64,000 nt of DNA. It comes from Sulfuritalea sp. (GTDB lineage: Bacteria; Pseudomonadota; Gammaproteobacteria; Burkholderiales; Rhodocyclaceae). Within the stretch, counting starts at the first letter, position 1. Every line of letters starts with the position of its first letter. The position numbers were made by a program, and so were the translations under genes. This document shows positions 52,388-61,145 of the stretch, piece by piece. Where the stretch lies: positions 1 through 64,000 of the forward strand of contig JADJQA010000005.1 in assembly GCA_016712985.1 (NCBI GenBank). The letters run 5' to 3'. The notes beneath the pieces were generated by a model that did not search any database, was not told the origin of the DNA, and saw only the letters and a list, made by a program, of their open reading frames with translations.

Positions 52388-54108
52388 CCGATGCAACTCG
52401 TATCACGGTGCGCGACACCCCGCCGCGCGCCGCCTGGACGCTCGAACAGGGCGGCGTGCATCCGCTGCTGGCAAGGCTCTATGCGGCGCGCGGCATCCGC
52501 GCCATGGACGAAATCGATACCCGCAGCAGCGCCCTGCTCTCGCCGGAAAGACTCAAGGGCGCGGACGCGGCGGCGACGCTGCTGGCCGATGCCATCGCCA
52601 CCGGCCGCAGGATCCTGATCGTCGCCGACTACGACTGCGATGGCGCCACCGGTTGCGCGGTCGGCCTGCGCGCGCTGCGCATGATGGGCGCCGTGGTCGA
52701 CTATTTGGTGCCGGACCGCTTCACACTCGGCTACGGGCTGTCGCTGGAAGTGGCGCAACTGGCGGCGCTGCGCCAACCCGATCTGGTGGTGACGGTCGAC
52801 AACGGCATCGCCAGCGTCGAGGGCGTGGCGGAGCTGAAGCGCCTCGGCATTGCGACGCTGATCACCGATCATCATCTGCCCGCGGGTTTGTCAAATGAGG
52901 AAATTCCCGACGCCGAGGTGATCGTGAACCCCAACCAGCCCGGCTGCGATTTTTCGAGCAAGGCGCTGGCCGGCGTCGGCGTGATGTTCTACGTGATGCT
53001 GGCGCTGCGCGCCGAACTGCGCCGCCGCGGCGCCTTCGGCAGCCAGCCGGGGCCGAATCTGGCCGCGCTGCTCGACCTGGTGGCGCTGGGCACCGTCGCC
53101 GACGTGGTGCCGCTCGACCGCAACAACCGCATCCTGGTCGCCCAGGGCCTGGCTCGCATCCGCGGCGGGCAGATGCAGGCCGGCATCGCTGCGCTGTTTG
53201 CCGTCGCCGGCCGCGAACCGGGCCGCGCCGCGACCTTCGACCTCGGCTTCGCCCTCGGCCCGCGCCTGAATGCCGCCGGTCGCCTGGCCGACATGTCGCT
53301 GGGCATCGAATGCCTGGTCACCGACGACCCGGCCCGCGCCATGAACATCGCCCAGCAACTCGACGCCATCAACCGCGAGCGGCGCAGCATCGAAGCCGGC
53401 ATGCGCGACGATGCTGAACTGCTGCTGGCCTCGCTCGACCCAGGGAATCGCGCCAGCCTGACGCTGTTCGATCCGGCCTGGCACCAGGGCGTGATCGGCA
53501 TCCTCGCCGGCCGCGTCAAGGAGAAGCTGCACCGCCCGACCTTTGCCTTCGCCCGCGGCGGCGGCGGTGAGCTGAAGGCTTCCGGCCGCTCGATTCGCGG
53601 CCTGCACCTGCGCGATGCGCTGGACCTGGTCGCCAAGCGGCATCCGGGCCTGCTGTTGCGCTTCGGCGGGCATGCCGCGGCTGCCGGGCTGACGCTGGAC
53701 GAAGACCGCCTCGCCGAATTCGAGGCGGCCTTCGAGCAGGTCTGCCGCGAACTGCTTTCGCCGGCCGACCTATCGCGCACGCTGGAAACCGACGGCCCGC
53801 TCGAATCCGGCTACTTTTCCCTCGATGCCGTGCGCATGATGCAGCAGGAAATCTGGGGTCAGGCCTTCCCCGCGCCGGTGTTCGCCGACAACTTCGAGGT
53901 GCTCAGCCAGCGCCTGCTGAAAGACAAGCACCTCAAGCTCAAGCTGCAGAAAGGCAAGCAGCGCTTCGACGCCATCCAGTTCAATTTCGCCGACGGGTCG
54001 GTCAGCGCCGCACCGGATCGCATCCGCGCCGCCTTCCGCGTCGACATCAACGAATGGAATGGGACGCAGAGCGTGCAACTGCTGCTGGAGCATTTCGAGG
54101 CGGCCTGA
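52384..54108 (+). CDS. recJ: Single-stranded-DNA exonuclease RecJ
   Basis: This 5'-3' exonuclease acts in recombination and mismatch repair (574 residues). DHH motifs are present: ILIVADYDCDGATG, VVTVDNGIASVEG, LITDHHLP and LVALGTVADVVPL. The DHHA1 domain has RLNAAGRLADMSLGIECL, GVIGILAGRVKEK, SGRSIRGLHLRDAL and LRFGGHAAAAGL. The C-terminal OB fold ends SVQLLLEHFEAA. The start is set by the ATGA overlap with rpfE. Confidence 0.96.
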   Translation: MTDATRITVRDTPPRAAWTLEQGGVHPLLARLYAARGIRAMDEIDTRSSALLSPERLKGADAAATLLADAIATGRRILIVADYDCDGATGCAVGLRALRMMGAVVDYLVPDRFTLGYGLSLEVAQLAALRQPDLVVTVDNGIASVEGVAELKRLGIATLITDHHLPAGLSNEEIPDAEVIVNPNQPGCDFSSKALAGVGVMFYVMLALRAELRRRGAFGSQPGPNLAALLDLVALGTVADVVPLDRNNRILVAQGLARIRGGQMQAGIAALFAVAGREPGRAATFDLGFALGPRLNAAGRLADMSLGIECLVTDDPARAMNIAQQLDAINRERRSIEAGMRDDAELLLASLDPGNRASLTLFDPAWHQGVIGILAGRVKEKLHRPTFAFARGGGGELKASGRSIRGLHLRDALDLVAKRHPGLLLRFGGHAAAAGLTLDEDRLAEFEAAFEQVCRELLSPADLSRTLETDGPLESGYFSLDAVRMMQQEIWGQAFPAPVFADNFEVLSQRLLKDKHLKLKLQKGKQRFDAIQFNFADGSVSAAPDRIRAAFRVDINEWNGTQSVQLLLEHFEAA

Positions 54109-54237
54109 GTTTCGACCAGAGAGCCGGCCAGAAAGCCCCGCCACTTGCGTTAGCCGGTTACTACCCGCCACCGCCCGGAACTGCAAGAATTGGCGCAGGG
54201 CATGACGCTACATGCCCGCCACCAAGAGGAGAGAGAC

Positions 54238-54819
54238 ATGGCAGCGAAAAAGATACTGATGCTGGTCGGCGATTTCGTCGAGGATTATGAAGTGATGGTG
54301 CCGTTCCATGCCCTGCTGGCCGTCGGCCACGCGGTGCATGCGGTCTGCCCGGACAAAAAGGCCGGCGACAGCGTGGCTACGGCGATTCATGATTTCGAGG
54401 GGCAGCAAACCTACTCGGAAAAGCGCGGCCACAACTTTGCGCTGAACGCCAGCTTCGCCGACGTCAAGGCAGAAAACTACGACGCCCTGGTGATTCCCGG
54501 CGGTCGCGCGCCGGAATACCTGCGCCTCAATCCCGTGGTGCTCGACATCGTGCGCCACTTCTTCCGCGCCAACAAACCGGTGGCCGCGATCTGCCACGGC
54601 GCACAGTTGCTGGCTGCGGCAGGCGTACTCAAGGGTCGCAGTTGCTCGGCCTATCCGGCGTGCAGTGCCGAGGTGGTGCTGGCCGAGGGCAAATTCGCCG
54701 AGATCGCCATCGACGCCGCGGTCACCGACGGCAATCTGGTCACGGCGCCCGCCTGGCCCGCGCATCCGGCCTGGATCAGCCAGTTCCTCAAGGTACTCGG
54801 CACCCGCATCGATCTCTGA
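54238..54819 (+). CDS. DJ-1/PfpI family protein
   Basis: This 193-residue protein has KKILMLVGDFVEDYEVMVPF, the nucleophile elbow AAICHGAQLLAAAG (Cys), and VVTDGNLVTAPAWPAHPAWI. DJ-1/PfpI proteins are glyoxalase-, chaperone- or protease-like. The start at 54238 has AGGAGAGAG 3-11 bases upstream. It is probably monocistronic. Confidence 0.9.
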   Translation: MAAKKILMLVGDFVEDYEVMVPFHALLAVGHAVHAVCPDKKAGDSVATAIHDFEGQQTYSEKRGHNFALNASFADVKAENYDALVIPGGRAPEYLRLNPVVLDIVRHFFRANKPVAAICHGAQLLAAAGVLKGRSCSAYPACSAEVVLAEGKFAEIAIDAAVTDGNLVTAPAWPAHPAWISQFLKVLGTRIDL

Positions 54820-54999
54820 TTCAGTATTTGCAATGCGCCATCTGCGTGCTAATGCATGTATGTATTGGGTCGTCTGCGAAAGCTCGCCGGTGAATTAACG
54901 TCCCAGGGTGACGTTTGGTTCAGCCCGAAAAAGGAAACTTCTCACGCTTGCTCAGTGAATCGCTGCAGCAACTGCAACACGGAACGGCCTGAGACCCAT

Positions 55000-56550
55000 T
55001 CATCGCTGAGGCTTCGACTCTTGTAAAGCATTCTCGGTACCCGCGCCACGTTGCTTGCCAGAGTCAAGACGCGCTTCAGGTTTGCTCGGTACCTGTTCGT
55101 GTCGCTCGACTCCCCGTTGCGCTTCCTGCCGGGTGGCCGGAGAAGATCGTGACTCCTGATTGGATTTGCTGGCATGCGGCCGTGCGGAACGTTCGCCCTG
55201 ATCACTATGCGGGAGCCTCTCGTTGCCTCGATTCGTCGGCGTTTGCGGAACCGCGTTGGCCGGGCGTGTGACGCGACGACTCTCGACCGCTTCTCTTCGA
55301 TTACCGTGATCAACGTCGTTTGCGTGATCACGCCGCTCCGCAGGTGCATTGGTGCTGGAACGCGGTTGCGTCACTGCCACCGGCGGGATTGCGGGTGGTA
55401 CGGATATGCCCCTTGCTGGCGGAACCGGTGTTCGAGGGACATCGTTACGTGGCTCGCTCTGCCGGCTCGACGTCGGATGCGGCTGCGCAACCTGCTGGAT
55501 TGCAGGTTGTACTTTGGTTGATCCATTCGGCTGAACTCCGACTTGCACAGCGGGGCGACTTGCATCGCTGCGCCGATCTGCAGTTGGGTAAGACTGTGCT
55601 CGCTGCTGGTCTTGCTGCCGCGCATCATCCCTGTTCAGGTGCTTGCCGCCGTCCGGCCTGGTTCCCGTATCGGCAAACCGCTGCTGCACTTCAGCTCCGC
55701 GATAAGCGACGCCCCGCCGATGAATGGGATCGTGTTGCCACGTCCCCGGTGGCCGGTCACGCTGCATGGCGGTTGCCCTCTGATTCGACGTCGCACCGTA
55801 ATGGTAATTTGACGGCACTACTCTCACATGGCGGCGCGACCAATCGAATCCGCCGAAGAAATAGCCGACCGAAATCCTGATCGACGGTCCCCAATAGAAG
55901 CTGCTCGCCGAACCCGGCCAAACCCTGTAGCCTGGAAACGGTCGCCAATGGACGGGCGAATGGTTCGGCCACCACCACGGCCCGTACACGACCCTTGGAT
56001 CATAGTAGGGCACATAGATGATTTGAGGATCGGCCGGCTGTACGACCAGTAGGGGCCCAGTCTCGACGATGCGCTGACGTTCATCGGAACGCAGGTTGCC
56101 CGCGAGCTGTGCTCTACGCCGCAGATTTTGCACTGCATCCATTACCTGTGGCTCCTGGCCAAGAAATGCGTCACCAAGTACCTGTAGCCATTGCAGGTCC
56201 TCGTCCATTCGTGCGAGAACCTGCGGGAAGGCAAGCAGAGATTTCACGCTTGGATCCCAGTTCTCGTTCTCGGCCGCCCGTACCGCATCTTCGCCGATCA
56301 AGTTCGTATGGCTTCGTGACCAACGTGCCGCCTCCACTACTTCGAGCGGGTAGGTTGAAGCCATCAGAATTTGCGACAGCAAGGAATCCGGATAGAGCGC
56401 AATTGGCGCGAGCGTCTGTTCGAGTTGCTGCTGCGAGAAGGTGGGACGGTCCTGTGCATAGGCGCTGCCGTGCTCCATAGGCAGCGCAAGCATCAGCGCC
56501 ACCAGCATCCAAAGAAACTTGCCACTGATTTTTCTCGCCAGGTGTTTCAT
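55000..56550 (-). CDS. DUF3300 exported protein
   Basis: This 516-residue secreted protein has a signal peptide (GKFLWMLVALMLALPMEHGS, cleaved near AYAQ). The DUF3300 domain follows: LEQTLAPIALYPDSLLSQIL, MASTYPLEVVEAARW, PQIIYVPYYDPRVVYGPWWW. Then come a Tyr/Trp/Gly-rich region and a long low-complexity tail rich in Arg, Gln, Pro and Ser (about 270-516). Function is unknown; a cell-envelope location is likely. Confidence 0.88.
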   Translation of the reverse strand: MKHLARKISGKFLWMLVALMLALPMEHGSAYAQDRPTFSQQQLEQTLAPIALYPDSLLSQILMASTYPLEVVEAARWSRSHTNLIGEDAVRAAENENWDPSVKSLLAFPQVLARMDEDLQWLQVLGDAFLGQEPQVMDAVQNLRRRAQLAGNLRSDERQRIVETGPLLVVQPADPQIIYVPYYDPRVVYGPWWWPNHSPVHWRPFPGYRVWPGSASSFYWGPSIRISVGYFFGGFDWSRRHVRVVPSNYHYGATSNQRATAMQRDRPPGTWQHDPIHRRGVAYRGAEVQQRFADTGTRPDGGKHLNRDDARQQDQQRAQSYPTADRRSDASRPAVQVGVQPNGSTKVQPAIQQVAQPHPTSSRQSEPRNDVPRTPVPPARGISVPPAIPPVAVTQPRSSTNAPAERRDHANDVDHGNRREAVESRRVTRPANAVPQTPTNRGNERLPHSDQGERSARPHASKSNQESRSSPATRQEAQRGVERHEQVPSKPEARLDSGKQRGAGTENALQESKPQR

Positions 56551-56984
56551 CGAGGACCTCCAACGTTCGCACAGGTTTCATGAAAACCACAAACTTCGCG
56601 TGATTGCTCCATGAGACTTCCAACGTGCGACAGATCCATTGGTTACCGCAGGAAGTGCAACAGTATGTAATGCGCCAACACCCTACCGTCGCGTCATTCC
56701 TCATTGCAGCAATCATTGTCTTCGGGACTTTCGTATCTTTCCAGTTGGCGAGCCGCTGCGGCTTCAGGCATGCGTCATGTTCTACCCGATCCGAGAAGCC
56801 GATACGAATCTGTTGCTTGGGCGCAGCCTTGCCGGCCACAACATCACCCCGACACCGCCCAAAAACCAGAAGATCGCGTACAGGGACGGGAATAGCGCCG
56901 TCTGGTCCAGCAACGATTTGCCGAAGTCGTCTCAGCGGAAGCCCATGACGCAGGCAGCCCGGAGCACCACGCCCTGCATCGCCC
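56551..56984. other. Intergenic region between DUF3300 gene and hynL
   Basis: About 430 bases without a convincing gene. It should contain the DUF3300 promoter (minus strand, right of 56550). Short frames on both strands have no recognisable domain. I see no RNA gene or CRISPR-like repeat. Confidence 0.45.
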
Positions 56985-58748
56985 TCAGAGTACCCGCGCC
57001 TCGTAGGTTTGCTCGTTCTCGTCGACCAGATGCACGGCGCAGGCAATGCAGGGGTCGAAGCTGTGGATGGTACGCAGCACTTCGAGGGGCTGCTTCGGAT
57101 CGTGCAGCGCGTGGCCCGTCAGCGCGGCCTCGTAGGCGCCGGGCTGGCCCTGCGGATCGCGTGGCCCGGCGTTCCAGGTCGATGGCACCACGGCCTGGTA
57201 GTTGCTGACCTTGCCGTCATCGATGACGATCCAGTGCGCCAGGCCGCCGCGCGGCGCTTCCATGCAGCCGACGCCCTGCGCGTGCCGCGGCCAGGTCGAG
57301 GGTTCCCAGCGCGTTTCGTTGAAGGTGCTTACGTCGCCGCCCTTGATGTTGGCGACGAGCTGGTCGTACCAGCCCTGCATCGCATCGGCGAGGATCTTGG
57401 TTTCCAGCGTGCGCGCAGCGGTGCGGCCCATGGTCGAGAACAGCGCGATGACCGGCAGGTCGAGTTTCTTCAGGGCCATGCCGACAAGGTCCCTGGTCTG
57501 CTCGTGGCCCTTCGCATACAGCATCAGCACGCGCGCCAGCGGGCCGACTTCCATCGCCTTGCCCTTCCAGCGCGGCGACTTGATCCACGAATACGCCTGT
57601 TCGACCGGCAGATGCTCGAAGGGCGGTTTGGGCCCGGTGTAGTTCAGCGTCGTCTCGCCGCGATACGGATGCAAACCTTGGGTCTTGCCGCCGGCATAGT
57701 CGTACCACGAGTGGGAGACGTACTCCTGGACATGGTCCTCGGCGTTGAGGTCGACCTCGTGGAGCGTCGACAGGTCACGATCGAGGATGGCGCCGCGCGG
57801 GAACAGGAAGCCCGACGGATCGTTGAAGCCCTTCGCCGGCAGGTCGCCGTAGCAAAGGAAATTGCCCAGTCCCTCGCCCTGCTTGAACCAGTCCTTGTAG
57901 AAGCCGGCGATGGCCAGCGTGTCCGGCACATAGACGTTGCCGACGAAAGCGCGCATCGACTCGATGGCCGACTGGATGCGCCCCAGGCCGACGATGTCGA
58001 GCGCGGTGCCGCCCTGGCCGCCGCGGTAATGCGGCCCCTTGCCCTGCGCGCCATGCTCGGGGTAGATGCTGATGGCGATCGGCGCGCCGCCGACAACGAA
58101 ATTCGGGTGCGGATTCTTGCCGCCGAGGATCGTGTGCAGCGCCACAACCTCGCGCTGCCACGCCAGCGCCTCCAGATAGTGGGCCACCGCCATCAGGTTG
58201 GCTTCCGGCGGCAGCCGGTAGGCCGGGTGGCCCCAGTAACCGTTCTTGAAGATGCCGAGCTGGCCCTTTTCGACGAAGGTCTTGAGCCGCTTCTGCACGT
58301 CGGCGAAGTAGCCCGGCGAGGATTGCGGGTGGCTGCCGATGGATTGCGCCAGCGCCGAGGTCGCCTTCGGGTCGGCCTTGAGTGTCGACACCACATCCAC
58401 CCAGTCGAGCGCGTGGAGGTGGTAGAAATGCATGACATGATCATGAATGTACTGCGCGCCGATCATCAGGTTGCGGATCAGTTCGGCGTTGGGCGGGATC
58501 GCCCAGGCGAGCGCATTCTCCACGGCGCGCACCGAGGCCACCGCGTGCACCACGGTGCATACGCCGCAGATGCGCTGCGCGAAGGCCCAGGCGTCGCGCG
58601 GGTCGCGACCGCGCAGGATCAGTTCGATGCCGCGCACCATGGTGCCGGTGGACCAGGCCTGCTCGATGACGCCATCCTTGATTTGCGCCTCGATGCGCAA
58701 ATGGCCTTCAACGCGGGTGATTGGGTCGATTACGAGGCGTTCGCTCAT
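56985..58748 (-). CDS. hynL: [NiFe] hydrogenase large subunit, HynL type
   Basis: This catalytic subunit (587 residues) begins MSERLVIDPITRVEGHLRIE. The L1 nickel ligands are in RICGVCTVVHA and the L2 ligands in DPCIACAVH. A C-terminal tail of 14 residues (LVDENEQTYEARVL) follows the His, as expected for maturation by an endopeptidase. Other group 1 signatures are GAQYIHDHVMHFYHLHALDW and HPNFVVGGAP. It is the last gene of hynS-isp1-isp2-hynL. No maturation genes are present in the window. Confidence 0.95.
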   Translation of the reverse strand: MSERLVIDPITRVEGHLRIEAQIKDGVIEQAWSTGTMVRGIELILRGRDPRDAWAFAQRICGVCTVVHAVASVRAVENALAWAIPPNAELIRNLMIGAQYIHDHVMHFYHLHALDWVDVVSTLKADPKATSALAQSIGSHPQSSPGYFADVQKRLKTFVEKGQLGIFKNGYWGHPAYRLPPEANLMAVAHYLEALAWQREVVALHTILGGKNPHPNFVVGGAPIAISIYPEHGAQGKGPHYRGGQGGTALDIVGLGRIQSAIESMRAFVGNVYVPDTLAIAGFYKDWFKQGEGLGNFLCYGDLPAKGFNDPSGFLFPRGAILDRDLSTLHEVDLNAEDHVQEYVSHSWYDYAGGKTQGLHPYRGETTLNYTGPKPPFEHLPVEQAYSWIKSPRWKGKAMEVGPLARVLMLYAKGHEQTRDLVGMALKKLDLPVIALFSTMGRTAARTLETKILADAMQGWYDQLVANIKGGDVSTFNETRWEPSTWPRHAQGVGCMEAPRGGLAHWIVIDDGKVSNYQAVVPSTWNAGPRDPQGQPGAYEAALTGHALHDPKQPLEVLRTIHSFDPCIACAVHLVDENEQTYEARVL

Positions 58749-58754
58749 GCGGCC

Positions 58755-58868
58755 TCCGCCGGGCCGTCCCAAGGAGGCCGCAAGTCAATGAACCGGAAGC
58801 CGCGCAGCGGCTGAACCGCAGTCACCCCCTTCTCATGGAAGGGGGCTGGGGGGTAGGTACTTTTCATT
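58755..58868. repeat. Dispersed repeat between isp2 and hynL
   Basis: The plus strand reads CCGCCGGGCCGTCCCAAGGA, then GAAGCCGCGCAGCGGC, GTCACCCCC and GGGGCTGGGGGGTAGGTA. This is the family also found at 31160-31475 (cas1/cas2) and, inverted, at 61023-61140. Its orientation relative to the genes here is opposite to that at 61023. Confidence 0.65.
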
Positions 58869-60376
58869 TCAGTCCTCGGCGAGATGCTCGGCAACCAGTT
58901 CGGTGAGGCCGAGCAATTCGACATCCATGTGGTAGTGCTCGAGGGCCTCCTCGATGACCACGCGACAGTTGGCGCAGGAGGTCACCACCGTGCTGATGCC
59001 GAGTTCCTCTATCTGCGCCTTCTTGCGCTTGAAGGAAATGATGCGCAGCGGTTCGGCGCGCTCGTTGGCGGAGACCCCGCCGCCGCCGCCGCAGCACCAG
59101 TTCATGACGCCGCTGTCGGTCATCTCGCGGAACTGCGGCGCGAACTGCCGGAGCAGCGTGCGCGGCTGCTGATGGACGCCGCCGCGCCGTGAAATCTGGC
59201 AGGGGTCGTGGTAAGTGACTGGCTTGTCGATGCTGCCTTTCAGCTTGAGGCGCCCGGTGCGAGAAAGATCGTCGAGCACTTCGAGGATGTGCTTGACCTC
59301 GAAGCCGAAGCGACGCCCCATCAGGTTCGGCCCTTCCCAGCGGATCGCCGTGTAGGCATGGCCGCACTCGGGGCTGATGACGCACTTGACCTTCAGGTCC
59401 TCGGCGGCCTTGACGATGCGGCCGACGAGTTCGCGCGCCAGATCGGAGGCGCCGATCTGCATGCCGCTGTTGGTGGCTTCATAGGCGTGCTCGCTGAGCG
59501 TCCAGGTGGCGCCGGCCTTGTTGAAGATCCGCCCGACCGCGCCGAGATACTCGGGATAGTTGAGGATCTCCCAGGATGACATCAGCACCAGGTAGTCGGC
59601 GTTCTCCTGATTGACCGGAATGCTGATACCGAACTGCTTTTGCATGCGCTTGATCTGCGCCTGCACCGTAACCCATTTGACTCCCGCCGGACTGCCGCTC
59701 TGGATCGAGCGCTGCGTCGCGGTTACCAGGCCTTCAGGTGCGTGGCCCGCCGCCGCCATGCCCTCGCGCATCTTGCGGATCATCATTGTGATGTCGTTGC
59801 CGACCGGGCAGACCATCGAGCAGCGGCCGCACATGGTGCAACTGTCATAGACCAGCGGACTCCAGGCTTCGAGTTCCGCGTCGGTCACCGGCTTGGCCAG
59901 CCCGACCAGCCTGGCCAGCCGGCCGAGCAGCGTGTACTCCTGCTGCCAGGTGCGGCGCAGCGGTTCCAGTTTGTGGATCGGCGTGTATTGCGGGTCGCCG
60001 GTTTCGGTATAGAACAAACAAGTCTCGGCGCAGAGGCCGCAGTGCACGCAACTCGCAAAGAAGCTCGCCACCGGCGCGTCGATGACCTGCTTGAAGGCGT
60101 TGAGGCCGCCCGCACCCTGGGCCCGGCGCCGCGGGCGCGCCGCCGCGGGCCGCTCCTGCTCTCTCGCCCTCCGACCCGGACGCAACAGCCACCGAGTTGT
60201 CGGCCTCCGGCGACAATCGCGGGCGGTCGCATCCCCGCCCTGCGGGGCCCCTGCTTCCTGCTCATGTCTCGGCCTCCGTACCCCGCGTGCCGACTCCACG
60301 CATCGTCCTGTCGGCCTCCGGCGACAATCGCGGGCGGTCGCATCCCCGCCCTGCGGGGCCCCTGCTTCCTGCTCAT
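58869..60376 (-). CDS. isp2: Isp2, HdrD/DsrK-like iron-sulfur protein of the Hyn hydrogenase, 5' end disturbed
   Basis: From LNAFKQVIDAPVASFFASCV to AEHLAED the protein is intact. It has two [4Fe-4S] motifs (CVHCGLCAETC and CTMCGRCSMVCP), then two CCG-type cysteine domains (CVISPECGHAY with HDPCQISRRGG; WCCGGGGG with TSCANCRVV), as in heterodisulfide reductase subunit D. The best start is the ATG at 60376, overlapping the isp1 stop (ATGA). That start lies in a 71-base direct repeat and is one base out of frame with the body. The expected short N-terminus is replaced by repeat-coded residues. It probably links the hydrogenase to a quinone- or thiol-linked electron path. Confidence 0.85.
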
Positions 60377-60379
60377 GTC
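60198..60379. repeat. 71-bp direct repeat, two copies, covering the isp2 start
   Basis: 60198-60268 and 60309-60379 are identical as read, with a period of 111 bases. Each copy carries on the minus strand GACATGAGCAGGAAGCAGGG, that is, its own ATG and first codons (MSRKQGP). Both ATGs are in the same frame. Confidence 0.85.
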
Positions 60380-61032
60380 GCCACCCCCTTTCTTCCCGCG
60401 ATGTCGCCGTTGTACCAGCGCGCCAGGAACAGGCTGAAAGCATGGAACAGCTTGGTGAACGGCAGTAGCACCAGCAGCAGCTCGACCGAGAGGATGTGCA
60501 GCGCCAGGGTCAACGTGTAGTTTCCAAACAAATGGTGGAAGGCGGCGTAGCCGGTGACCAGCGGCGCGAAGGTCAGCGCCCAGGCCAGCCAGTCGCCCGC
60601 GCCCGTCAGCAGGCGCTTGACCGGATCGACCATGCGCCCGATCAGCAACGCGAGCAGCGCCACGATTGCGGCCAGCGCGGCGATGTCGACCAGCGAATTC
60701 GGCAGGCCCGGCCAGCGCAGGCCGAACAGGCCGCGAAACAGCTCGATGTGCGGCACGAAGAAGAACACCGCGATGGCCATGCCAATGTGGAAGACATAGC
60801 CTCCCAGATAGGTCAGCGGAGCGCGCCTGAGCATGCCCGGTGGCGGCAGCGAGCGCGTGGCGATGGTGCGCCAGCCGCTGCCGGCCGAGCTCTGCCGCGG
60901 CGGCGCGAGGTCCGCCTTGCGGCCGAGCGCCAGTATCTCGATAAAGCGCAGGATCACGCCGAAGATGCACAGGCTCACCGCCAGGACCAGCCCCGGCCCG
61001 CGCGCCCAGATCAGGAGTTCGAGGCCGGTCAT
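60373..61032 (-). CDS. isp1: Isp1, cytochrome b-type membrane subunit of the Hyn hydrogenase
   Basis: This 219-residue membrane protein has about five helices (GLVLAVSLCIFGVILRFIEI, YVFHIGMAIAVFFFVPHIEL, LVDIAALAAIVALLALLIGR, LTLALHILSVELLLVLLPFT). Histidines in GGYVFHIG, AAFHHLFGNYTLTLALHIL and KLFHAFSLF can bind heme b (NarI/HmeC-like). It anchors the hydrogenase and passes electrons to Isp2 or quinone. The start MTGLELLIWARGPG at 61032 is directly preceded by the dispersed repeat. Confidence 0.9.
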   Translation of the reverse strand: MTGLELLIWARGPGLVLAVSLCIFGVILRFIEILALGRKADLAPPRQSSAGSGWRTIATRSLPPPGMLRRAPLTYLGGYVFHIGMAIAVFFFVPHIELFRGLFGLRWPGLPNSLVDIAALAAIVALLALLIGRMVDPVKRLLTGAGDWLAWALTFAPLVTGYAAFHHLFGNYTLTLALHILSVELLLVLLPFTKLFHAFSLFLARWYNGDIAGRKGVAT

Positions 61033-61145
61033 TGGACTACCCTCCCCCCGGCCCCCCTGCCCGCGGCAGGGGGTGACGGTTGTTCGCCACTGCGCGGCTC
61101 CGTAGGTTGGCTGCGCCCCCCTTGGGACGGCCCGGCGGGGAGCGC
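61023..61145. repeat. Dispersed repeat between hynS and isp1
   Basis: Its reverse complement contains CCCGCCGGGCCGTCCCAAGG, GGAGCCGCGCAGTGGCGAA, CCGTCACCCCCTGCC, and the end GGGTAGTCCAATGACC. In that ending the ATG is the isp1 start. It is homologous to the DNA that encodes the Cas1-Cas2 linker, where the same place reads CCATTGACC. Confidence 0.7.

Noticed and set aside
56604..56948. A 114-residue plus-strand gene before hynL
   Set aside because: No ribosome site, no domain, and codon use unlike the neighbours.
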